Positions 29,981 to 35,150 of a stretch of 35,150 nucleotides of DNA are shown one piece after another; the stretch's first letter is position 1; each line of letters opens with the position of its first letter. The translations under genes and the position numbers were made by a program. Source of the DNA: a virus; the IMG/VR virus record IMGVR_UViG_3300042465_004038, positions 1 to 35,150 of that record. The stretch is one strand, 5' to 3'. The notes beneath the pieces are model-generated. The model saw only the letters and a program-made list of their open reading frames with translations. It did not search any database and was not told the origin of the DNA.

Positions 29981-30202
29981 TTATTCGTTTATAATATTTT
30001 CTTGGTATACGTTAAATATATTTATTAATTTTGATTTGGTTTGCTCATGTAATTGACCTCCAATACCTTGTATTGTTTTGCCTTCTATTAATCTCAACCA
30101 ATACGAATTTGAATAGCTATCTGATTCTAAATCGTTTTCTATCCAAATTTCATTTACCAACGGATGGTTTTGTAACTCTGTAAATGTTTTAACTTTTTTC
30201 AT
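29981..30202 (-). CDS. Hypothetical protein (73 aa), first gene of the early operon
   Basis: 73 residues from the ATG at 30202, which has the AAAAATTATG context; a TTG ten codons upstream lies in the leader and is rejected. The sequence is 'MKKVKTFTELQNHPLVNEIW' then a loop of Asp/Ser/Tyr and 'YWLRLIEGKTIQGIGGQLHE'. Not recognised. It is preceded by the large regulatory gap and a promoter-like element. Confidence 0.65.
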   Translation of the reverse strand: MKKVKTFTELQNHPLVNEIWIENDLESDSYSNSYWLRLIEGKTIQGIGGQLHEQTKSKLINIFNVYQENIINE

Positions 30203-30233
30203 AATTTTTAGTTTTTTAGTTTCTTTCAACACC

Positions 30234-30272
30234 GCAAAGATGGAATAAAATAATTAAATAAAAAAATAAAAA
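30234..30272 (-). promoter_or_regulatory. Early promoter-like element, copy 1
   Basis: Minus strand carries TTTTATTC then CATCTTTGC, near the Bacteroidota -7 box TAnnTTTG, preceded by long T/A tracts. Sequence and leader match the element at 23301-23335 almost base for base, allowing one gap. It lies 32 bases before the ATG at 30202. Confidence 0.5.
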
Positions 30273-30339
30273 AATTAATAATTTTCTAAGTTACAGATTA
30301 TCTGCAAAATAAAATTTAAAAAATAAATATTTGAGATTT

Positions 30340-30527
30340 TTATAACTCGCCAAATGTAGGTATAATTATATAGTTTTGGCGAGCTATGTTTTATAGTTTA
30401 TATGTCAGTTGAAACCTGATATTCTTACTTTAAGTACCTATTTTGTGTGATATTGAGCAAATAACGTACTTAAAATGTGAAAAAATCACATTTAACTGTC
30501 GCAAATATATACTAAATGTGTGACAGA
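30340..30527. promoter_or_regulatory. Inverted-repeat cluster in the largest non-coding gap
   Basis: Four inverted repeats: CTCGCCAAA/TTTGGCGAG (30346-30354, 30375-30383), TTTAAGTAC/GTACTTAAA (30429-30437, 30466-30474), AAATGTGA-AAAAA-TCACATTT (30473-30493), and CTGTCGCA/TGTGACAG with one mismatch (30496-30503, 30519-30526). Half-site-like TGTGA recurs. This may hold operators, a terminator for the upstream operon or a replication origin. The adjacent 30240-30340 is almost pure A+T. No gene is visible in 30203-30527. Confidence 0.55.
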
Positions 30528-30830
30528 TTATTTTTTGCTTATTTCGTATTGGTGAAGGAAGTTACCGACTTTATCAACCAATTCCTCATTCAACCATTCT
30601 CCGGATCCGGAATGGAATAATAAGCAGTGAACTAACTCATGATAAAAAGTAGCTAAGAATATTTCATTTTTATATTCAACCCAACCGGTTTTGGTTTTAT
30701 ATTTTCTAGCTAGGATTATTTTATTTTCAAAAGATATAAATTGGCCGTAACATTTATTTTTATGGCAATAAAGATCGTCAATTACAACCTCAATCTTTTG
30801 ACCAAGTATTTGGAACTCTTTTGGTATCAT
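30528..30830 (-). CDS. HExxH metalloprotein, SprT/ImmA-like
   Basis: 100 residues from the ATG at 30830, which overlaps the phosphoesterase stop as ATGA; an in-frame start 17 codons upstream would run deep into that gene and is less likely. The C-terminal half has 'ATFYHELVHCLLFHSG' with H-E-L-V-H and then 'EWLNEELVDKVGNFLHQY', the downstream Glu helix of gluzincin-like small metallopeptidases. 'KIILARKY' is the typical edge strand before it. It may cut host or phage regulators, as ImmA does, but no repressor gene is seen here. Last gene before the large regulatory gap. Confidence 0.75.
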   Translation of the reverse strand: MIPKEFQILGQKIEVVIDDLYCHKNKCYGQFISFENKIILARKYKTKTGWVEYKNEIFLATFYHELVHCLLFHSGSGEWLNEELVDKVGNFLHQYEISKK

Positions 30831-31543
30831 AGTTCCATAAGTTCGTTTATTGCAGTTTTCCCATCTATTATTACTCCGCAACCGATTGCCGGCTTCTTTC
30901 CGTACTTAGCATAGCTAAAAGCAATATGTTTATGGTTTATACCGCAACCAACCTGCATACCAAAGATCCTAAAATTTGCTCCAACAAAAAATTCAGTATA
31001 AGCCTGAGTATGCAAATGACCTTGTACGCTTGACATCATATCGGATTTACATTTCACCTTAGCAGTTCCACCCTCTCCATGCAAATATTGAACACCATCA
31101 ATTATATGCCTATCAACAAATTTCCAACTAGGGACCTCTAAAACATCTTTGTAATCTTTAATCCATTTCTGACTGATACCGCCTGTTTGTGCTTTGCGCA
31201 TTATCAAACGATCGTGGTTTCCTATTATTATTGTTGCATTAGGGAATGTATCGTGCCATTTTTTTAGTTTACTAATAGCAAACTCTAGTTCGTCGCCGCC
31301 TCCAATAGAATCAGGAATTGTCTCATGATAACTTGAAAAATGATTATCAATTATATCTCCAATAAATACTACCTCAGTACATTTATATTTATTATAGATC
31401 TCTTTACAAAATTCAAAATAACCGTCTAAGCAAAAAGGCTCGTGAAGATCACCAATACACAATACTCTTTTTTGATTATTTTCAGTTCGTACTTTTTTAA
31501 TTGCATCAAACTCCTCTTGTGTTATTCTAGGCCTGATCTTCAT
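30827..31543 (-). CDS. Calcineurin-like metallophosphoesterase
   Basis: 238 residues from the ATG at 31543 (TAATATG after the previous stop); a TTG five codons upstream is the less likely start. All five metal-binding blocks are present: 'CIGDLHEPF', 'FIGDIIDNH', 'IIGNHDR', 'YLHGEGG' and 'VQGHLHTQ'. Such enzymes hydrolyse phosphodiesters or phosphomonoesters with two metal ions. Phage members may act on nucleic acid ends, cyclic nucleotides or host signalling nucleotides; the substrate cannot be read here. An anti-defence role is possible. ATGA overlap with the metalloprotein gene. Confidence 0.88.
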   Translation of the reverse strand: MKIRPRITQEEFDAIKKVRTENNQKRVLCIGDLHEPFCLDGYFEFCKEIYNKYKCTEVVFIGDIIDNHFSSYHETIPDSIGGGDELEFAISKLKKWHDTFPNATIIIGNHDRLIMRKAQTGGISQKWIKDYKDVLEVPSWKFVDRHIIDGVQYLHGEGGTAKVKCKSDMMSSVQGHLHTQAYTEFFVGANFRIFGMQVGCGINHKHIAFSYAKYGKKPAIGCGVIIDGKTAINELMEL

Positions 31544-31544
31544 A

Positions 31545-31727
31545 TTATTTAAATCCAAATAAATCTTTTAAGTAATCAACTGTTTCATCCGGCTTTGTAA
31601 TATCTTTTATTTCTAAAAAATTTAGCCTTTTATTTATTTGATCTTTTGCATCTTGAACAGATCTAGCACGAACAATGGTGTACATCTTCCGGCCATTAAA
31701 CTCGTAAAATATTTTGTAATCTTTCAT
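31545..31727 (-). CDS. Small hypothetical protein (60 aa)
   Basis: 60 residues: 'MKDYKIFYEFNGRKMYTIVR', then 'ARSVQDAKDQINKRLNFLEI'. The beta-hairpin followed by an Ala/Asp/Gln helix is common in short phage proteins of the 'ARSxxDAK' type. Function unknown. It ends two bases before the phosphoesterase start. Confidence 0.6.
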   Translation of the reverse strand: MKDYKIFYEFNGRKMYTIVRARSVQDAKDQINKRLNFLEIKDITKPDETVDYLKDLFGFK

Positions 31728-31775
31728 ATTGATCGTTATTTTATACGTTTTTAAATATAATGTAGTCTGTGAACG

Positions 31776-31851
31776 ACATTTTATACCTTATTAGGTATAA
31801 TTTGCTTTAACGAATGCTATTTAATACATTTTAATCCTTATTGGGTATAAT
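31776..31851 (-). repeat. Two 26-base imperfect direct repeats
   Basis: Copies at 31776-31801 and 31826-31851 match at 23 of 26 bases and lie 50 bases apart. The upstream copy is the 3' end of the 62-residue gene; the downstream copy is in the non-coding gap 31728-31830 and contains a palindrome TTATACC-TTATTA-GGTATAA (31781-31800). The gap holds no gene longer than 12 codons. Confidence 0.7.
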
Positions 31852-32019
31852 CTCATCTGACAGTTCTAAAATATGATTATTGATTACAGTTTCGCTAAAT
31901 GTAATACCAACTAATAATGATTTAAATGCAGTAAAGAAATCTTCAATACCTGTATCATTGTTCAACTCAATAGTGTGCTTAACTCCAAATGCAGTTGCAG
32001 TAATTATTATTTTATCCAT
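31831..32019 (-). CDS. Small hypothetical protein (62 aa)
   Basis: 62 residues: an N-terminal strand 'KIIITATAFGVKHTIELNND', a helix 'GIEDFFTAFKSLLVGITFSE', and an acidic end 'HILELSDEIIPNKD'. Its start overlaps the spanin-like gene by 8 bases. The 3' end of the gene forms one copy of a direct repeat. Unknown function. Confidence 0.6.
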   Translation of the reverse strand: MDKIIITATAFGVKHTIELNNDTGIEDFFTAFKSLLVGITFSETVINNHILELSDEIIPNKD

Positions 32020-32443
32020 TGTTTAGTATTTTTCTTATGTAACCGACTATAAATAGAATCAATATTATTAATGGCAAGATATACCAATAATCAGCACCAA
32101 GTTGTTTATACCAAGCCAATTTTGGACAAGTAACAGGTATCTCAATAAGAACTTTTTTCTCATAATAAATAGTATCGCCTTTGCACTTTCCCTCTATGTA
32201 AACCTTGCCAAATTTCTTTACATAAACAATTTCTAATTTATCTTTTGTAATATAAACAGAATCTACGTCATCATTGAAAATCGTATCGGTTCGTATCGAA
32301 TCGGTTACAATCGTATCATGAATTGTTAAAACTATACTTGCAGTATCCTGCTTGCAGAACTTTTCAATTGCTCTGTGCTTAGTGTAGCAGCTACAAATTA
32401 AACAGTACAGGAATATAATAATAAGTGAGTATATTGATTTCAT
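32012..32443 (-). CDS. Predicted unimolecular spanin (u-spanin)
   Basis: 143 residues. The N-terminus is a lipoprotein-type signal (KSIYSLIIIFLYCLICSCY) with a likely lipidated Cys19 preceded by I-C-S. The middle (about 30-115) is a beta-rich, Thr/Asp/Val region. A C-terminal membrane span follows at about 120-136 (YILPLIILILFIVGYI), ending RKILNNG. A lipobox plus C-terminal transmembrane segment is the arrangement of T1-type u-spanins, which bridge outer and inner membranes and fuse them at lysis. It lies in the lysis cassette after the endolysin. The lipobox -2 residue (Cys) is unusual. No similarity to T1 gp11 is claimed. Confidence 0.7.
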   Translation of the reverse strand: MKSIYSLIIIFLYCLICSCYTKHRAIEKFCKQDTASIVLTIHDTIVTDSIRTDTIFNDDVDSVYITKDKLEIVYVKKFGKVYIEGKCKGDTIYYEKKVLIEIPVTCPKLAWYKQLGADYWYILPLIILILFIVGYIRKILNNG

Positions 32444-32553
32444 TTTCTTTTCTTTTTTATTTCCTGATCCTTTTTTAGATCTATTATTTTTTGCTTGTAT
32501 TTAGCTTCTATTATAGCTACTATTCTTGCACGTTCCTTGTCAACTGAATCCAC
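32440..32553 (-). CDS. Possible coupled micro-ORF (37 aa, GTG start)
   Basis: A 37-codon frame with GTG start overlapping the endolysin stop by one base (TAGTG) and ending in TGA that overlaps the spanin start (ATGA). It exactly fills the space between the two genes. Product VDSVDKERARIVAIIEAKYK onward is a charged helix with a Lys/Arg-rich end. Double coupling is the main support; a GTG start and short length leave doubt. Confidence 0.4.
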   Translation of the reverse strand: MDSVDKERARIVAIIEAKYKQKIIDLKKDQEIKKKRK

Positions 32554-32966
32554 TATTTAATTACAAGTATTTGTCTTCTATTGCCGGCCTTCTTTAAAGA
32601 AATATGAATCCAAGTACAATCATATTCATTTATAACCTGATCAAATTCTAATCCGCTTAGTTTTATAAAATCAAAAATTTGTTTGTTTCCTTTTTTAGAT
32701 CCTGCAGTTATATCAATTGAATTTCCGAGAACATGGCCTGATGTTAAACTACCTTTGACGGCCCGATTCAATTCATACGATCGGTAAAATGAGTTTATTT
32801 TTATTGGAGCATTAAACCACTCTCTAATTGGCTCAAATAAATTTTCGGCAACGTATACCATCGCTTCTAGTTCGGATTGATTAGGCTCATTCTTAATGCC
32901 ATTCCTGAGTGCAGTTGGACTTGATGTTGCTTCGAGTAAAGTTATATGCTTACTTATCATTGTCAT
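32553..32966 (-). CDS. Peptidase M15-type endolysin
   Basis: 137 residues. Zinc ligands of the M15/VanY-type fold are visible: H78 and D85 in 'TSGHVLGNSIDI', and H121 in 'TWIHIS'. 'LFEPIREWFNAPIKINSFYR' is the usual N-terminal helix and strand of these D-Ala-D-Ala or L-Ala-D-Glu peptidases. The protein would cut peptidoglycan cross-links at the end of infection. No signal peptide is seen, so a holin must release it; two holin-like genes lie directly upstream. Domain fills the whole protein, with no separate cell-wall-binding part. Confidence 0.9.
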   Translation of the reverse strand: MTMISKHITLLEATSSPTALRNGIKNEPNQSELEAMVYVAENLFEPIREWFNAPIKINSFYRSYELNRAVKGSLTSGHVLGNSIDITAGSKKGNKQIFDFIKLSGLEFDQVINEYDCTWIHISLKKAGNRRQILVIK

Positions 32967-32974
32967 TAGTTCAC

Positions 32975-33169
32975 TTATGGATTTACTTTTGTATTTATTT
33001 TAGTCATATATCCACCAACCCCAATCAATGCGCTTAATATCAATTTTGGGTATTCTTTATTGATGTCAAATGTTGCCCAATCAATAGTTATCCAAGCAGT
33101 AGAAATAGCAACTATAAAACCCATAATAGTGCTTAATTTAGATTGCCAATTTTCTTTAATCTTTTTCAT
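32975..33169 (-). CDS. Holin-like small membrane protein (64 aa)
   Basis: 64 residues. A basic N-terminus (KKIKENWQSK) is followed by two hydrophobic segments, about 11-30 ('LSTIMGFIVAISTAWITIDW') and 41-56 ('KLILSALIGVGGYMT'), and a short polar end. Size, two spans and position right before the endolysin gene suit a class II-type holin. It overlaps the 57-residue membrane-protein gene by 14 bases. Either or both could be the holin, or one an antiholin. Confidence 0.65.
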   Translation of the reverse strand: MKKIKENWQSKLSTIMGFIVAISTAWITIDWATFDINKEYPKLILSALIGVGGYMTKINTKVNP

Positions 33170-33329
33170 ACCAATTTTTGCAAATTTTTATTATTGATAA
33201 CAATGAGAATACAAAAGCTACGACACCTGCTAATACTTGAATGATTGGAAGTATAGCCATAGCATAAGCAGTAATTACACCACCCCAAGCAAAACCGTTT
33301 TCAATGATTAGTAAAAAGTTCTTTCTCAT
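33156..33329 (-). CDS. Second holin-like membrane protein (57 aa)
   Basis: A 57-codon frame, MRKNFLLIIENGFAWGGVIT onward. Hydrophobic segments at about 12-30 (GFAWGGVITAYAMAILPII) and 31-48 (QVLAGVVAFVFSLLSIIK) form a helical hairpin, and the end is basic (CKNWYEKD). The start is joined to the stop of the 85-residue gene as TAATG, and its 3' end overlaps the next membrane-protein gene. It fills a gap that would otherwise be 159 bases. Holin or antiholin role is inferred from position in the lysis cassette. Confidence 0.65.
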   Translation of the reverse strand: MRKNFLLIIENGFAWGGVITAYAMAILPIIQVLAGVVAFVFSLLSIIKICKNWYEKD

Positions 33330-33586
33330 TACGGATTAACTGTTGGTAAAACTATTTCTTCATATTGCACCATTGCCAATATTTCTGCTTCAGTAAATAT
33401 GCTACTTACATCAGTATTTACAACCAACCAATTGAATCCGTTTATATCAACTATTGGATTAGCGTAATCAATTGTATCTTCATCATTAGGTAAGCCTAAT
33501 AACACACAACATTTTGTATCTAATTCTTTGAATTTAGCAAGTGTAATGCATTTATAGAATCGTGGGTAAAGTATTGAATCTTCCAT
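33329..33586 (-). CDS. Hypothetical protein (85 aa) after the receptor-binding gene
   Basis: 85 residues, acidic, with an aromatic start (YPRFYKCITLAKFKELDTKC) and 'NWLVVNTDVSSIFTEAEILA'. The start is fused to the receptor-binding stop as TAATG, so it is translationally coupled. It could be a fibre chaperone or a small tail protein, but nothing in the sequence proves it. Not recognised. Confidence 0.6.
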   Translation of the reverse strand: MEDSILYPRFYKCITLAKFKELDTKCCVLLGLPNDEDTIDYANPIVDINGFNWLVVNTDVSSIFTEAEILAMVQYEEIVLPTVNP

Positions 33587-35028
33587 TAGAATGCGTTATT
33601 ATTAAGTGAGCGAATTAGGTTGTAGGTTGCAGTTTGATTTAATGTACTATCATTTATATTTGAATATACTAATGTAGTTAATTTACTATTAGCAGTTGTA
33701 TTACCGCCTTTGAACAAATGAACTCCACTTGCATTACTTGCTCCCGAATTACCATTTGTTGCAGTGCCATTGTTTATTCTTGCCAAAGAACTTGCGCCAT
33801 TATTTACCCAAGTATCCATTATTACATCATTTGTAGCCACAAAAGATATATCTAAAACACCACCTGCGTAATGCCTAATTACATTAGCATAAGCAATAAT
33901 ATTACGTGTATCATTAACAAGTCCATCAACTACTGTTTTGGTTACTGAAGAATATTTTGAAAATGCCAAATAACTTGTATTTGGTTGGTTTAATGCAAAT
34001 GCACTTGAACTCATTTCGTCATCAACCCCATCCCCTTGAACTATCGTTCTATCAACCAACACACCTTTATAACCACTCGTTGCTGTTCCCGTTGAAATTG
34101 TCCAGATTTCACCTGTTGCACTTGTCCAAGCAGTTTGACTTGTAGCTGCGTTGTATGTTGCAGGATTGAAATCAACTACTGGTGTGCCACCGATTGAGTT
34201 GGCTATTGTTACTCTTTTTATTTTGCCACCAAAATTACCACCGCTACCCCCTAAATAAGCACCAATTAACAAATCTGTATTTGCATTAAATAATGATGAA
34301 GTAATTGAAGAAACATTTGCTCCTAATTGTGTAAAATTAGCACCACTATCAATACTTGTAAAAAATTTTACTAATCCATTTATTTTGTCTCTTGTAATTT
34401 TTACAGAAAATGTATTTCCTGCAGTTGGAATATTTGCAGTTGATAAATAACTAATTGTATTTATTCCATCTATTGAAACTCCCAAATATAAACCGCCTGT
34501 TGCTGTTATTCCAAATATAAATTGCCTTGTTGTTATGCCTGTAAATTTTCCTATTATATTGTTATCAGATGCATATAAAAAAGGATTAATATCGTATGCA
34601 ATAATTTCAAAATCATCTACAAATGTTTTACTTGCATTATATGGAGTTGAGCAATAATTTGATGCGACTTTTGAACCCCACCAATAATTATCTGAACCGT
34701 TATGACTCAATAACAATGGCTGACTTGCTGCTGTTGCTTGTACTGCATCTCCTGCTACTGTTAAGCTATAAAGTTTAGCTGCTGCTTGACCTGCTGTTGC
34801 ACCTGTTCCACTACCTAATTTGTAACCAATCCAATGAGCATCGTAACACACAGGCACGTTTGCCAAATCGCCATAGATAGCCTTTAAACCCTTTACAAAG
34901 AAGTTTAATCTTGATAGGTTACTTACACCACCATCAGCTATTATACGATTGTAAATAGTTTTAGCATCTGCCGAAATTCCACCACGAAAACCTCCAACTC
35001 GTGCGTTAGTTGTAGTTATCCCTAACAT
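33586..35028 (-). CDS. Receptor-binding/tail fibre protein with LamG (concanavalin-like) domain
   Basis: 480 residues. The N-terminal 60 residues ('VGGFRGGISADAKTIYNRII', 'ADGGVSNLSRLNFFVKGLKA') are a recurring start of Bacteroidota phage tail proteins, probably for attachment to the tail. 'VDDFEIIAYDINPF' through 'GGKIKRVTIANSIGG' (about 135-280) has the strand spacing of a LamG/concanavalin-like sandwich, which often binds sugars. The C-terminal part is beta-rich with Asn/Ser/Gly, fitting a receptor-binding tip. The first 117 codons exist as a second, 94%-identical allele at the left window edge. Adsorption role is inferred. Confidence 0.7.
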   Translation of the reverse strand: MLGITTTNARVGGFRGGISADAKTIYNRIIADGGVSNLSRLNFFVKGLKAIYGDLANVPVCYDAHWIGYKLGSGTGATAGQAAAKLYSLTVAGDAVQATAASQPLLLSHNGSDNYWWGSKVASNYCSTPYNASKTFVDDFEIIAYDINPFLYASDNNIIGKFTGITTRQFIFGITATGGLYLGVSIDGINTISYLSTANIPTAGNTFSVKITRDKINGLVKFFTSIDSGANFTQLGANVSSITSSLFNANTDLLIGAYLGGSGGNFGGKIKRVTIANSIGGTPVVDFNPATYNAATSQTAWTSATGEIWTISTGTATSGYKGVLVDRTIVQGDGVDDEMSSSAFALNQPNTSYLAFSKYSSVTKTVVDGLVNDTRNIIAYANVIRHYAGGVLDISFVATNDVIMDTWVNNGASSLARINNGTATNGNSGASNASGVHLFKGGNTTANSKLTTLVYSNINDSTLNQTATYNLIRSLNNNAF

Positions 35029-35150
35029 AATTATTGGTTGTTATAAGCGATAGCTGTTCCTGAAGTTAAAGTAATCGCAGTAATTGATGTTCCTGCTTCT
35101 GCAGGTATATACATACCTGCTGATACTGTTGCACCATTGAATGCTTTTGT
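34679..35150. repeat. Right copy of imperfect terminal repeat
   Basis: Aligns without gaps to 1-472. Perfect identity in the first 68 and last 113 bases flanks a divergent centre with about 29 mismatches, nearly all silent. If the molecule is circular, the join lies here and the unique length is about 34.68 kb. Confidence 0.9.
35031..35150 (-). CDS. Small virion-associated protein, C-terminal part (runs off window)
   Basis: The last 39 codons and stop of a gene that matches the 89-residue gene at 353-622 with a single silent change (AAC for AAT in the NNQ end). It is cut by the right edge of the window. Same two-base spacing to the receptor-binding gene as in the left copy. Confidence 0.75.
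   Translation of the reverse strand, partial: TKAFNGATVSAGMYIPAEAGTSITAITLTSGTAIAYNNQ

Noticed and set aside
1-35150. CRISPR array, tRNA genes, integrase, lysogeny repressor, insertion sequence
   Set aside because: Looked for on both strands; no regular spaced repeats, tRNA-like cloverleaf, recombinase or transposase motifs were seen.

Overview
The window looks like an almost complete genome of a small tailed phage (siphovirus-like) that infects a member of the Bacteroidota. The DNA is strongly A+T-rich. Every supported gene lies on the minus strand, so genes are read from high to low coordinates. Starts lack Shine-Dalgarno sequences and instead carry A/T-rich leaders such as AAAAATTATG, as is usual in Bacteroidota. 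Many proteins belong to families familiar from Bacteroidota phages (DUF6291, DUF3127, DUF6712, XkdF-like protease, M15 endolysin). I see no integrase, lysogeny repressor, tRNA, CRISPR array or insertion sequence. The two window ends repeat each other imperfectly over 472 bases (1-472 and 34679-35150). This fits a circular or terminally redundant genome of about 34.7 kb sampled from a population with two receptor-binding-gene alleles, or else a tandem duplication.

Layout in the direction of transcription. (1) 35150-33329: small structural protein (partial), LamG-type receptor-binding protein and a small gene. (2) 33329-32012: lysis cassette with two holin-like membrane proteins, an M15 peptidase endolysin, a tiny coupled ORF and a predicted unimolecular spanin. 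(3) 32019-30528: small genes, a calcineurin-like phosphoesterase and an HExxH metalloprotein. (4) 30527-30203: the largest non-coding gap, with several inverted repeats and a promoter-like element. (5) 30202-22050: early region with many small genes, then recombination (ERF annealing protein, YqaJ-type exonuclease, DUF3127 OB-fold protein, NinG) and replication (DnaA-domain-IV protein, DUF6291 protein, DnaB/RecA-type ATPase). (6) 21978-15826: sigma-like factor, glycosyltransferase, small genes, methyltransferase, then a tight five-gene cluster predicted to hypermodify phage DNA bases (ParB-like protein, class II glutamine amidotransferase, amino-acid:DNA transferase/aGPT-Pplase-like protein, P-loop kinase, TET/JBP-type 2OG-Fe(II) dioxygenase). 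(7) 15824-6952: terminase subunits, then tail genes, including a chaperone pair linked by a -1 frameshift on a T9 run, and the tape measure. (8) 6932-1: protease, scaffold-like protein, capsid, tail-tube candidate, portal with an unusual C-terminal extension, connectors, and a second copy of the start of the receptor-binding gene.

The most exciting system is the modification cluster at 15826-19075. The order of chemistry suggested by the families is: hydroxylation of a base methyl group in DNA, phosphorylation of the resulting hydroxymethyl base, displacement of the phosphate by an amino acid or amine, and perhaps amidation by the stand-alone glutaminase. No cytosine-C5 methyltransferase or thymidylate-synthase-like hydroxymethylase is visible, so thymine in finished DNA is the likeliest substrate. 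The cluster lies directly upstream of the terminase genes.

Several regulatory signals are visible: an A/T motif (core AAATATATTATT on the minus strand) in front of five virion genes, a nearly identical promoter/leader before two early genes, three intrinsic terminators and two intergenic hairpins. All functional calls rest on reading translated sequence and recalling families; no database search was run.
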